This document shows positions 15,819 to 23,420 of a DNA stretch of 23,420 nucleotides, in pieces; within the stretch, counting starts at the first letter, position 1, and the number at the start of each line of letters is the position of its first letter. Location of the stretch: contig JBLHHI010000052.1 in assembly GCA_047614125.1 (NCBI GenBank), positions 1-23,420 on the forward strand. The letters run 5' to 3'. A model generated the notes under the pieces. That model was not told the origin of the DNA, did no database searches, and was given only the letters and a program-made list of their open reading frames with translations. Position numbers and translations under genes: made by a program. Origin of the DNA: JBLHHI01 sp047614125. GTDB taxonomy: Bacteria > Bacteroidota > Bacteroidia > NS11-12g > UBA9320.

Positions 15819-18341
15819 TTACGCTTCTTCGTCGGGGTAAACAATTAATGGGGATTTTTTGCTCTTAGCGCGTTCTTTAGCCTGATCGTACGAAAGAAGC
15901 AAGCTTGGCAGTAAAACAAGATTGGATAGGAGTGCAAACACGAGGGTTAGCGATGTGAAGATGCCCAGAGCTATGGTTCCACCAAAAGAAGAACCCGCAA
16001 ATATGATGAATCCAAAAAATAGAATAACGGAAGTATACACCATGCTCACACCCGTTTCGCTTAACGCTTTTGAAACCGCCTTTTGAATGTTGTACTTATT
16101 TCTGCGCAATTCCATTCTGTATTTCGATAAGAAGTGAATGGTGAAATCTACGGCAATTCCAAAGGCAACGCTAAATACCAACACAGTAGAAGGTTTCAAA
16201 GCAACGTTGAAATACCCCATACAACCCGCCGTAATTAAGAGGGGTATAATGTTGGGAATGAGCGAGATAACGATCATTCGGAAGCTTATAAAAATAGTAG
16301 CCATAATAGAACCAATTACCAAAAAAGCCACCAATAAAGAGATGAGCAGATTGTAATTCAAATAGTCGTTGCCTTTTTGAAAAATAATCGAGGTACCCGT
16401 CATAACTATGTCGATCCGATCGGCGCTGTCAACAGGGGTATAGGTAGTGGTTACAACGCTGTGATACGTAGTGTCGAATGTTGTTGAATCATATTCATTA
16501 ACCGCTATGTTAAGGATCGAGTCGGTTTGTTCCGAATTGTCTTCTCGACTGTGATTGAAAATTGTGTCAGCCATTAAACGAATTTCTTCCTTTAATCGTT
16601 TTATTTCTTTAGTGCCAACATCGGCCATTTGCACCGAAATTCTAGCCTTGCTTCGAGAAGAATCGAGCATTGATTCCGAGATTTTCTTGGTGTTCCCATC
16701 TTTTGATTTATGGTTGGCTAGGAGATCTAAAATCCGACCCAGCTCTAAATTATTGGGAGTACGATAGTAGTTTGGATTTCCGTCGTGCAATTCTTGTCGG
16801 GCAAAGTTAATGACTTGAGCTACCGAAACGGATCTTGAAAGAATGGGGTTGGTAGATAGTTTTTGCCGTTCAAAATAGTCGATTTTACGGAGGATTACAG
16901 GATCTTGAATTCCACCGTCTTTTCGGGTATCGATTATTATTTCTAGGGGAAGAACTCCTTTAACATTGCGTTCAAAGAATTTTAAGTCCTTATAAATTAC
17001 ATCCGTTTCAGCAATGTCATCCACCATAAAGCCAATGGCGTTAATTCTTGTCATTCCATAAATCATGGCAACAACTACTGTAATGGTAACGATGTACACA
17101 GCCTTTCGCTTTTTGGTAACGATCAAAGAAAGCCGATTCATTAGTTTCTGTAAAAACTTGCTATCTAAGTGTTTAGTTTGATTACTTGACGGCTGAGGAA
17201 GGAAGCTAAAAATAACAGGAATCAATATTATGGAAATCACAAAAACCGACATCACACTTAAAAATGCGGTTAATCCAAATTCTTTAAGAACGGTAGAGCC
17301 CGTTAACACAAATACCCCAAAACCAATGGCCGTGGTAAGATTTGTAAAAAATACAGCAATTCCAACTCGATGAATAACCCGTTGCAACGCAAGAATTTGG
17401 TTGCCATGTGTACGATACTCATCGTGGTATTTATTGAGCAAGTAAATGCAATTGGCAATTCCAATAACCACAATTAATGGTGGCAACAAGCCGATGAACA
17501 TGGTAATTTTATATCCAAGCAAGACCAGAATCCCAAAACTCCAAACAACACCAACCGCCACAACCAACATGGAAAACACCAAGGTATATATGCTTCTGAA
17601 GAAAAACAATAAGATGAGGGCCGTTATGATAAACGATAGGAGGGTAAACATTTTTAGTTCATCTTGAACTCGGTTTGAGAACTTCGTTCTAATGTAGGGT
17701 AAACCGGAGAAGTGTGCTTCAACCTGATGTTTTTTGCAAACATCATTAACCTGATCTACCAAATTGGTCACAAAGGCAATGCGTTTTTTCGAATCAAGAA
17801 TTTCTCGCTTAAGTGTTACGGCCATGAGCGTAAAGTTGCTCTCCTTAGTAAATAATATGCCGTCGTAAAAGGTAAGATTCCGTATGGCGCCTAAAAGCGA
17901 ATCGAGCTCTTCCTTACTTGAAATAGGTCCATTTATGATTTGCCGTTGTGCAAAGGCGTCTACTGTGAAAGTATCTTCTCCTAAAATGGATTGCTCTGTG
18001 GTAAGCACAAAGGTTGGCACGTTGGCCATCGATAAAATTTGCTCAATACCAGGCTTCTTTTCTATTGAATCAGAGAGAGCACACCAATCGTTAAAAAAGG
18101 CAGGATCCAACAGCTTTTCGGTTTCAATACCAATTACTAAGACTTTACCATCATCACCAAAGGTTTTTTTGAAATCTTGGTAGAGCTGATACTCTTCGTC
18201 GTTGTCGGGAATAAACTTAGGGTTGTCGTACGTAAGCTCAACAAAACTGGCCTTATACCCCATAAATACGGAGATAAGCGCCAGTAGCACAATGAGTACA
18301 ATGCGATTACGTATGATTAGAACTGAAAACTTTTCCCACAT
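15819..18341 (-). CDS. MMPL/RND-superfamily membrane transporter
   Basis: The 840-residue protein has the two-fold RND layout: TM1 at about 12-30, a periplasmic loop (31-228), TM2-6 (about 229-385), TM7 (about 414-430), a second loop and a final helix group ending near 815. The segments FIGLLPPLIVVIGIANCIYLLNK and VFSVAFGIAVDFTIHFLSKY carry the conserved helix-4/helix-10 patterns, including the charged residue (Asp in the second one) used for proton relay. This resembles the MMPL/HpnN/Patched group, which moves lipids or hydrophobic compounds, rather than tripartite drug pumps; no adaptor or TolC gene is adjacent. It starts with ATG at 18341, just downstream of a TACTTTTG promoter box. The substrate is unknown. 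Confidence 0.9.
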   Translation of the reverse strand: MWEKFSVLIIRNRIVLIVLLALISVFMGYKASFVELTYDNPKFIPDNDEEYQLYQDFKKTFGDDGKVLVIGIETEKLLDPAFFNDWCALSDSIEKKPGIEQILSMANVPTFVLTTEQSILGEDTFTVDAFAQRQIINGPISSKEELDSLLGAIRNLTFYDGILFTKESNFTLMAVTLKREILDSKKRIAFVTNLVDQVNDVCKKHQVEAHFSGLPYIRTKFSNRVQDELKMFTLLSFIITALILLFFFRSIYTLVFSMLVVAVGVVWSFGILVLLGYKITMFIGLLPPLIVVIGIANCIYLLNKYHDEYRTHGNQILALQRVIHRVGIAVFFTNLTTAIGFGVFVLTGSTVLKEFGLTAFLSVMSVFVISIILIPVIFSFLPQPSSNQTKHLDSKFLQKLMNRLSLIVTKKRKAVYIVTITVVVAMIYGMTRINAIGFMVDDIAETDVIYKDLKFFERNVKGVLPLEIIIDTRKDGGIQDPVILRKIDYFERQKLSTNPILSRSVSVAQVINFARQELHDGNPNYYRTPNNLELGRILDLLANHKSKDGNTKKISESMLDSSRSKARISVQMADVGTKEIKRLKEEIRLMADTIFNHSREDNSEQTDSILNIAVNEYDSTTFDTTYHSVVTTTYTPVDSADRIDIVMTGTSIIFQKGNDYLNYNLLISLLVAFLVIGSIMATIFISFRMIVISLIPNIIPLLITAGCMGYFNVALKPSTVLVFSVAFGIAVDFTIHFLSKYRMELRRNKYNIQKAVSKALSETGVSMVYTSVILFFGFIIFAGSSFGGTIALGIFTSLTLVFALLSNLVLLPSLLLSYDQAKERAKSKKSPLIVYPDEEA

Positions 18342-18359
18342 CTTACTTCAAAACGGTTG

Positions 18360-18367
18360 CAAAAGTA
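18360..18367 (-). promoter_or_regulatory. -7 promoter box of the RND transporter (TACTTTTG)
   Basis: On the minus strand, TACTTTTG matches TAnnTTTG, 18 bp before the ATG at 18341. The gap between this gene and the amidase gene (18342-18420) has no other visible signal. Confidence 0.55.
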
Positions 18368-18420
18368 GGAATTAAGTAGAAAACCACGGTGAATTATTTC
18401 AGACAATTCTATGACCGAGC

Positions 18421-19788
18421 TCATGGGTTTACAAGATACTTCTCCGAAACCAATTTGTTTAAGGAAGTACGGGCTTGCAAAACGTAGATGGCTGGTTTTA
18501 AGTTTTTTACAACATAGTTATTGGTAGGTGATCCGCTTAACCACGTCATTATTGGTTTGCCTTCGATGGTTTGAATTGACATATCTTGGATTGACGTAGC
18601 GTATTTGTCGGAGATTTTAAATTCGAAACGGTTCGAAGAATTTTGAATTATTACAAAAAATGGAGAAGAAAGCTCCATTCCTTTCTGTACATCCAATACC
18701 AAACCGCAACTGGCAAGTTCTTCTTGAACTTGATTGCGAATCGAATTAAAATGAAGGTAGAGTGAATCACCGGGGCAAGCCGTGGCGCAACCATCTCTGT
18801 GCCCCGCAAGCCTTTGCAGCGCAGAACCGTTTATATCTGGATGGTTTGCCCGACCAAATGGGTTGATCTGGTCTTTATAACACTTCCATGTTAGCAGGTC
18901 TTTTACCGAGTTTAATGAAGCTTGTGTTGGACGTACTTCTTGGTAATTTCCCAATACGCAAATGCCCATGGTTCCGGTATTTTTTCCACAAAAGTGTGCT
19001 CCTTTTACATTGTCAATATCTGCCACTCCTTGAGGATCTCTTCCTTCAAATATTACTCCGTTTTGAGCAACTAAAAAGTTATAGCCAATGTCATCCCAAC
19101 CATTGGTTTGCGTATGCAGTAAATAGATGTTGCGCACCACATTTGTATATTCAGTAGAAGTATTTGATCCGGCCGCGTGGTGAATGATGCAATGGGCCAC
19201 TTGGTTCACTTCACGTTGTCCCACAGGGTCTGGAAGTCCTTCTCTCCATTCCGTTCCTAAAACCATCGCGGGTTTTTCACAGAGAGCATTTCGTTTTTTT
19301 AGGTAGTTGGTGTAATTGAGTTGGATGGGTGGAGCGTACAATACATAGATTCGAATCTTCCCTTGCATCGAACCGCTGTAAAGATTAAAAGAATTTTGAA
19401 CCTTGTTAGGAATGACAAACGAAGATCGAATGACCTTATCGGGCTGGTCCATGCCATGCAATGAGTCGAGGGTAAAGTGCTCACCTTCTGCACTTTGATA
19501 CCATGCTCCAAATAAATCTTTGCCATCCAGGAGTTCAATCACAAAGCTCGTAAACGGATGGTCGAAGGTGATGTTGGTATAGGTTGTGTGTGCCTTTACA
19601 GTGAGATCGTACACCTTAACAAAGGGGTGTTGAGCGCTGGTTAAGGAGTCTTGATGTGCATCTGCCAATTCGGTAAATGGGCGTGGCACCTCGGTTACAA
19701 CTAGGACGTTTTTATTGGTAAAGGCAGAAATGCCCCAACCCAAGGTCAAAGAAGCAAAAGCCAGCAATACGTATTTTAGTTTTAGCAC
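18421..19788 (-). CDS. Secreted PGRP/Amidase_2 N-acetylmuramoyl-L-alanine amidase with T9SS-like tail
   Basis: The 455-residue protein starts with GTG at 19788 and a signal peptide (MLKLKYVLLAFASLTLGWG). Residues 30-165 form a beta-rich N-terminal region. The amidase domain (about 180-355) has the zinc site: His203/204 in CIIHHAAG, His330 in AGHRDG and Cys338 in ACPGD; GWDDIGYNF carries the catalytic-site Tyr236. These enzymes cut the bond between MurNAc and L-alanine. The last ~75 residues look like a degenerate type-A T9SS sorting domain (no YPNP, but IYVLQARTSLN...KYLV). It may act outside the cell on other bacteria's peptidoglycan, or in the envelope. Upstream 19789-20036 has no gene and an A/T-rich GGAAATGGAAAATGGAA micro-repeat (19951-19969). 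Confidence 0.92.
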   Translation of the reverse strand: MLKLKYVLLAFASLTLGWGISAFTNKNVLVVTEVPRPFTELADAHQDSLTSAQHPFVKVYDLTVKAHTTYTNITFDHPFTSFVIELLDGKDLFGAWYQSAEGEHFTLDSLHGMDQPDKVIRSSFVIPNKVQNSFNLYSGSMQGKIRIYVLYAPPIQLNYTNYLKKRNALCEKPAMVLGTEWREGLPDPVGQREVNQVAHCIIHHAAGSNTSTEYTNVVRNIYLLHTQTNGWDDIGYNFLVAQNGVIFEGRDPQGVADIDNVKGAHFCGKNTGTMGICVLGNYQEVRPTQASLNSVKDLLTWKCYKDQINPFGRANHPDINGSALQRLAGHRDGCATACPGDSLYLHFNSIRNQVQEELASCGLVLDVQKGMELSSPFFVIIQNSSNRFEFKISDKYATSIQDMSIQTIEGKPIMTWLSGSPTNNYVVKNLKPAIYVLQARTSLNKLVSEKYLVNP

Positions 19789-20036
19789 AACTGTTAATTT
19801 TCAACGAATTATTTGGATCTGCAAGGTTTATTTACCTCCGCTCGACAGTTAAACAATGATTATTCAAAAATAGGGCAGATGCAGTTGGCATTTGTGCCTG
19901 TCTTTCCACGTATGCGTCATTTTGTATACGGAAAATTGATGATGGAGAATTGGAAATGGAAAATGGAAGTAAGAATGGTTAGTTCAATGTATATGCTTAG
20001 CTCGGTTGAAGCGACGCCAAGATTACATGAACGATT

Positions 20037-20460
20037 AACCTTTTCCCGAGCTGAAGCACGGGGCCATTCATAGGTTCCGCATACAATCATACTTGTTGAC
20101 CAAGCCTGTAAGATATAGCTGATGGCCGGCTTCATTGGATGGACACCTTAATTACAAGACCATTGACCTTTCCCCGAGCTGAAGCACGGGGCCATTCATA
20201 GATTCTGTATAAAATCAAATGCATTTGACTTTGTGTAAGATGCTGTTGGGATTCAGCTCTGTAGGAGCGGCACCTCAATAACAAAAACATTCACCTTTCC
20301 CCGAGCTAAAGCACGGGGCCATTCATAGCTTCTGTATAAAATCAAATGCATTTGACTTTGTGCAAGATGTTGTTGGGATTCTGCTCCGTAGGAGCGACAC
20401 CTCAATAACAAAAACATTCACCTACCCCCAAGCTGAAGCACGGGGCCATTCATAGGTTCC
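20037..20460. repeat. ~127-bp tandem array with three dyad elements per unit
   Basis: Four CCCCG-AGCTGAAGCA-CGGGG hairpins are spaced 127-128 bp apart (near 20044, 20172, 20299, 20425; the first and last have a changed arm). The two central units also share a perfect palindrome, TCAAATGCATTTGA (20215-20228 and 20342-20355), and a GCTCC-GTA-GGAGC hairpin (20383-20395 in the third unit). Unlike in CRISPR, the sequence between hairpins is conserved from unit to unit. No reading frame runs through the array. The function is unknown. Confidence 0.85.
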
Positions 20461-20508
20461 TCATTCAATCAAAATATATCCCAAAGATCGTAACAATAAC
20501 GTCAATAG

Positions 20509-20573
20509 TGTCATCATGAAAACCCCGTACAGAGTAAATAGATCCTGATCCACGCTGCGTTATCAGGATGACA
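20509..20573. repeat. REP-like inverted repeat
   Basis: The ends TGTCATCATGA (20509-20519) and TCAGGATGACA (20563-20573) are inverted repeats with one mismatch. A perfect inner stem, ATCCTGAT/ATCAGGAT (20542-20549 and 20562-20569), flanks a 12-nt loop. It shares TGTCATCCTGA with the 9685-9763 element, so both belong to one dispersed family. Confidence 0.65.
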
Positions 20574-20624
20574 TTTGAGGAAACAAGCATATCCATCATG
20601 TCCATCATATCATCTTAAAAATCC

Positions 20625-20663
20625 TGTACAGACAAAAAACTCCATCGGAGCGGCACCTTTTTA
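20625..20663. repeat. Orphan CTCC-ATC-GGAG hairpin element
   Basis: CTCC-ATC-GGAG followed by CGGCACCTTTTT resembles the GCTCC-GTA-GGAGC(G)(A/G)CACCT part of the 127-bp array, but outside it. The T run after GGCACC is the only terminator-like feature in the 20461-20782 gap. The rest of that gap is ATAAACCA-type A/T-rich micro-repeats. Confidence 0.4.
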
Positions 20664-20782
20664 AACCAGAATAAAATGAAACTCAGCGTTGAACAAGGTC
20701 AACCGTTGATTAAAAAATTAAATTCAACCATAAACCATAAACCAGTAAACAAGTTAACCATAAACAAGTTAACCATAAATTT

Positions 20783-21577
20783 TTATTCCCCCAACCTCCC
20801 AATCTCCTCCAAAAAACCATCAAAAATCTTCGATTGCCCAGCCAAAATCTGCGCGCCAAAAATGGGAATATTGCCTCCAACACCCTTAAAATCAGATACT
20901 TTACCACCGGCACGTTCTACCAAATAAGCACCAGCTGCTACATCCCAAGGCGATAAGTCAAACTCAAAGAAAGCATCAAATCGACCGCAGGCAACATAGG
21001 CTAAATCAACGGCGGCACTGCCCAGTCTGCGAACTCCTCGTGTATTCATTATGCAGTAATTCAAGATTCGGTCAAAGTGGTCTTTATGCTCGAAAGTGTA
21101 GTATGGAAAGCCGGTGGCAATCAAGCAATCGTTGAAATTTTCGGACGAACTGACGCTAATTTCCACGCCATTACAACGGGCCGCTGTTTGATCGGTTGCG
21201 GTAAACAACTCATCTCGATTAATCTCATATACCCAAGCCCCAACGGTTATGCCACTATGTTGCAAGGCCAATGAAATGCTGTAAACCGGTATACCATGTA
21301 CAAAGTTGGTGGTTCCGTCAATGGGGTCTAATATCCACCGAAAAGGTTTGTTGCCCTTCGATTCACCTGATTCTTCTGCCAAAAAATCAGCATCGAGCAA
21401 TGGAGTAAGCGAAGCAATTATTTCCTTTTCAACAGCAACATCCATGTCGGTTACCAATTGATTCAAGCCTTTGATGTCCAGCTGCTTAAAGCTTCGTTTG
21501 TTTTCATCGAAATAGGTTTTCTTAACCCGTCGCAAAATCGTACAAACCTTATCCTCCAATCCAATATAATCCAACAT
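20783..21577 (-). CDS. Inositol-monophosphatase family phosphatase
   Basis: The 264-residue protein has the Mg2+/Li+-sensitive phosphatase motifs: EESG (Glu69), WILDPIDGTTNFVHG (Asp84, Asp87, Thr89) and SPWDVAAGA (Asp212). Length matches the SuhB/IMPase family. Likely substrates are inositol 1-phosphate or related sugar phosphates; CysQ-type 3'-phosphoadenosine activity is less likely, since motif spacing follows SuhB. It is cytoplasmic. It begins with ATG at 21577 and is not closely linked to a neighbour: 213 bp of A/T-rich repeats separate it from the methyltransferase stop, so regulation is likely independent. Downstream (20461-20782) is gene-free. Confidence 0.93.
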   Translation of the reverse strand: MLDYIGLEDKVCTILRRVKKTYFDENKRSFKQLDIKGLNQLVTDMDVAVEKEIIASLTPLLDADFLAEESGESKGNKPFRWILDPIDGTTNFVHGIPVYSISLALQHSGITVGAWVYEINRDELFTATDQTAARCNGVEISVSSSENFNDCLIATGFPYYTFEHKDHFDRILNYCIMNTRGVRRLGSAAVDLAYVACGRFDAFFEFDLSPWDVAAGAYLVERAGGKVSDFKGVGGNIPIFGAQILAGQSKIFDGFLEEIGRLGE

Positions 21578-21690
21578 AAAATCTATTATCTATCTCGTTC
21601 AACATCCTTTAACATCTTTTCTCCAATTTATGCCATAGGTTCAATACACACCATTCAAAATTTATAATTCAAAATCCAAAATTATTTTTA

Positions 21691-21750
21691 CCATATAAGA
21701 ACATATAAGGAGTTTATTGTCGAGTGAGAAACACATAAGTTCGCATAAGA
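21691..21750. repeat. Dispersed CACATAAG-type intergenic repeat, copy 2
   Basis: This is the diverged partner of 15680-15735. It is embedded in a run of AAAATTTATAATTCAAAA-type micro-repeats (about 21655-21805) that reaches into the end of the methyltransferase gene. Confidence 0.5.
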
Positions 21751-21790
21751 AAGTCTATCTCAATGACAATTTTAATTCAAAATTCAAAAT

Positions 21791-22549
21791 TTATAATTCA
21801 AAATTCCCCAAAGAACAAAGCCGATCACAGACAATCCCGCACGCCACAGCCGCATTTAGGCTTTCAGCACCACCAAAGCGTGGAATGGAAATACTTCTTT
21901 TATTTTTTGAGGCATCCAACACGTCTTGAGAAATTCCATTGGCCTCATTGCCAATAACAATAATACCCGGTTCCATTTGGGTTAATTGATGCAAATCTTC
22001 ACCATCCATTTGCGTCAAATAAACAGGCAAGTTGCTCTCAGCCAAAGTTATAGATAAATCTACAACCCGCACATCGCAACGAGTAAAGCTGCCCATGGTG
22101 CTCGATATGGTCTTTGGATTGTACAATTCAACGGTATTTGCTGAGCAGAGCACCGTTTTAATACCATACCAATCGGCAATGCGAATGATGGTGCCCAAGT
22201 TGCCAGGATCAGAAATGTCGTCGCAAGCCAAATACCACGAGTTCTTGTTAAGATTACATCCTTCGATTAATTCTAGGACATTCACCACAGCTAACATCGG
22301 CGAAGAATTCTTAAAAGTGCTCATCCGATCTAAATCGGTTTGTGAAACAAATGATATTGTTCCACCAAAATCAGAAAGGGCAGTTGGCACTTCATAGCCA
22401 ACTTGAATAAATAATTCATCAACCCGATACGCACTATTTATTACTTCGCACACAGATTTTTCGCCTTCAACAACAAATTGACCGTATTTTTGACGATACT
22501 TTTTGTTGTGCAACGACTGAATAAATTTTATACGATTTTTACTGACCAA
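21791..22549 (-). CDS. SpoU/TrmH-family RNA 2'-O-methyltransferase
   Basis: The 252-residue protein has the three SPOUT motifs of the SpoU branch: motif 1 DDISDPGNLGTIIRIADWYG (residues 110-129), motif 2 VIGNEANGIS (198-207) and motif 3 SIPRFGGAESLNAAVACGIV (221-240). The N-terminal ~90 residues (QSLHNKKYRQKYGQFVVEGE) form the substrate-binding domain of the RlmB/TsnR-like rRNA enzymes. It uses S-adenosylmethionine via the trefoil knot. The target nucleotide cannot be assigned. The start is a TTG at 22549: a stop (TGA) lies directly upstream in frame. The last codons fall in an A/T-rich repeat tract. It is divergent to the TamL-like gene, with only 30 bp between the two nominal start codons. 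Confidence 0.93.
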   Translation of the reverse strand: MVSKNRIKFIQSLHNKKYRQKYGQFVVEGEKSVCEVINSAYRVDELFIQVGYEVPTALSDFGGTISFVSQTDLDRMSTFKNSSPMLAVVNVLELIEGCNLNKNSWYLACDDISDPGNLGTIIRIADWYGIKTVLCSANTVELYNPKTISSTMGSFTRCDVRVVDLSITLAESNLPVYLTQMDGEDLHQLTQMEPGIIVIGNEANGISQDVLDASKNKRSISIPRFGGAESLNAAVACGIVCDRLCSLGNFEL

Positions 22550-22579
22550 TCAAAAGGTTTTAAGTGGGCAAAAATAAGC

Positions 22580-23420
22580 ATGCTTTTGCTTTTGGTGGTT
22601 ACCGTTGCCGGTTGCAATTTAACCAAGCTGGTTCCAGAAGATCAATACCTCCTGCAAAACAACAAGGTGAGGAGCATTAAAGATGCCGCCAGCAAATCCG
22701 AAATCTTAGAACAGGTACGCCACAAGCCCAATCGACGAATATTCTTTGTTAAAACCCATCTCATAGTTCACAAAATTGGCAAGGCAATCCACTTGCCCAA
22801 ACCCATTGGAGAAGCACCCATTGTGTTGGATTCGGCTAAAATTATCAGCTCCACCCAAAGCATTAATCGCTACTTGACTAAGAAAGGCTATTTCGACAAT
22901 GAGGTGACTTTTCAGGTTAAAAAAAGTTTTGGGGCACGGGTTTTTGGACAGCGAAAGCGTAAGGTTATCTATCGAATTAACGAGGGCAACCCATATTTAG
23001 TGGACACATTAAAAGTGTTTTGTACCGATTCTGTGCTTAACGAAGAAATGAAAACGGCCATCCAAAAAACACTGATAAAAAAAGGTGAACCGGTGAGCTT
23101 TGACAGGATGTCGGAGGAGCGATCACGATTAAACACCTATTTTAAGAACATTGGTTTTTATTATTTCAATCCTTCCATGATAAGTTTTGTATTGGATACA
23201 ACCTTAGGGAATCACAGAACGGCCGTTGAAATGTACATTAAAAATGTTGGTGATCAGCGCGTTAAACAAACTCGAATTGCGAATGTTCAGGTGAATGTTT
23301 CCGGCATTGAGCTTTCATCCGACAGTTTTGTGGACGCCAACCGAGGGATAACCTTCCACTTAAACAACATGCGAATTACAACCGACGTATTGGCAAATAA
23401 CATCTTGTTTAAACGCGATA
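22580..23420 (+). CDS. TamL-like BamA/TamA-family outer-membrane lipoprotein, 5' part
   Basis: From ATG at 22580 the frame stays open to the window edge (280 residues seen). The N-terminus is a lipoprotein signal (MLLLLVVTVAGC, lipid Cys12) followed by NLTKLVPEDQYLL, the usual opening of Bacteroidota TamL. The remainder fits POTRA domains (for example INRYLTKKGYFDNEVTF and RSRLNTYFKNIGFYYFNPS, the standard helix-strand pattern). The C-terminal beta-barrel is beyond the window. The family inserts proteins or lipids in the outer membrane together with TamB. The ATG start gives a signal peptide without positive charge; the frame is open upstream to a GTG at 22508, which would add 24 residues with several Lys and overlap the divergent methyltransferase start. 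Either is possible. Confidence 0.85.
   Translation, partial: MLLLLVVTVAGCNLTKLVPEDQYLLQNNKVRSIKDAASKSEILEQVRHKPNRRIFFVKTHLIVHKIGKAIHLPKPIGEAPIVLDSAKIISSTQSINRYLTKKGYFDNEVTFQVKKSFGARVFGQRKRKVIYRINEGNPYLVDTLKVFCTDSVLNEEMKTAIQKTLIKKGEPVSFDRMSEERSRLNTYFKNIGFYYFNPSMISFVLDTTLGNHRTAVEMYIKNVGDQRVKQTRIANVQVNVSGIELSSDSFVDANRGITFHLNNMRITTDVLANNILFKRD

Noticed and set aside
20037..20460. CRISPR array
   Set aside because: Period is 127 bp and the intervening sequence is conserved between units rather than variable.
1..23420. tRNA, rRNA, IS element, prophage or attachment site
   Set aside because: No cloverleaf with TTCGA loop, no rRNA core motifs, no transposase or integrase frame was found on either strand.

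Overview
The window comes from a member of the Bacteroidota, most likely a marine or freshwater Flavobacteriales-type organism. Evidence: type IX secretion (T9SS) C-terminal sorting domains of type B and type A, several TAnnTTTG (-7) promoter boxes of the Bacteroidota sigma-A type, the typical ileS / TraR-DksA / lspA gene order, a long eukaryote-like isoleucyl-tRNA synthetase, and a TamA-like lipoprotein next to a SpoU methyltransferase. Much of the content is chromosomal housekeeping. No transposase, integrase, phage or CRISPR locus is visible.

Layout. 1-8432 is a plus-strand block: the 3' end of a T9SS type-B secreted protein, a T9SS type-A secreted protein, a rhodanese, a seven-heme cytochrome c with a TPR tail, a dicluster ferredoxin, an NlpC/P60 peptidase, and a LeuT-family Na+ symporter followed by two tiny single-span membrane proteins. 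8433-9007 looks like a decayed junction: a short lipoprotein ORF meets a truncated minus-strand remnant. 8985-19788 is a minus-strand block: a secreted thioredoxin-like protein, a frameshifted repeat/peptidoglycan-binding protein, lspA, a TraR/DksA gene with an in-frame stop, ileS, an MMPL/RND membrane exporter and a secreted PGRP-type amidase. 19789-20782 has no gene and carries a ~127-bp tandem array plus hairpin elements. 20783-22549 (minus) holds an inositol-monophosphatase family gene and a SpoU RNA methyltransferase. A divergent TamL-like outer-membrane gene runs off the right end.

How genes fit together. ileS, the TraR/DksA gene and lspA form one tight minus-strand operon (9 and 10 bp gaps). 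The transporter and its two small membrane partners form a compact cassette that resembles, in architecture, a transporter with small accessory subunits. The rhodanese and cytochrome are 4 bp apart; ferredoxin and NlpC/P60 are 2 bp apart.

Most notable points: (i) the IleRS signature reads GIHH instead of HIGH, a swapped motif linked to very strong mupirocin resistance in IleRS2-type enzymes; (ii) the LeuT homologue has a ~125-residue periplasmic insert between TM11 and TM12 and two co-transcribed micro-membrane proteins; (iii) the 127-bp array repeats three separate dyad elements per unit; (iv) two single-base lesions (nonsense and frameshift) lie within 2 kb of each other in otherwise intact genes, which is either real decay or sequence error.
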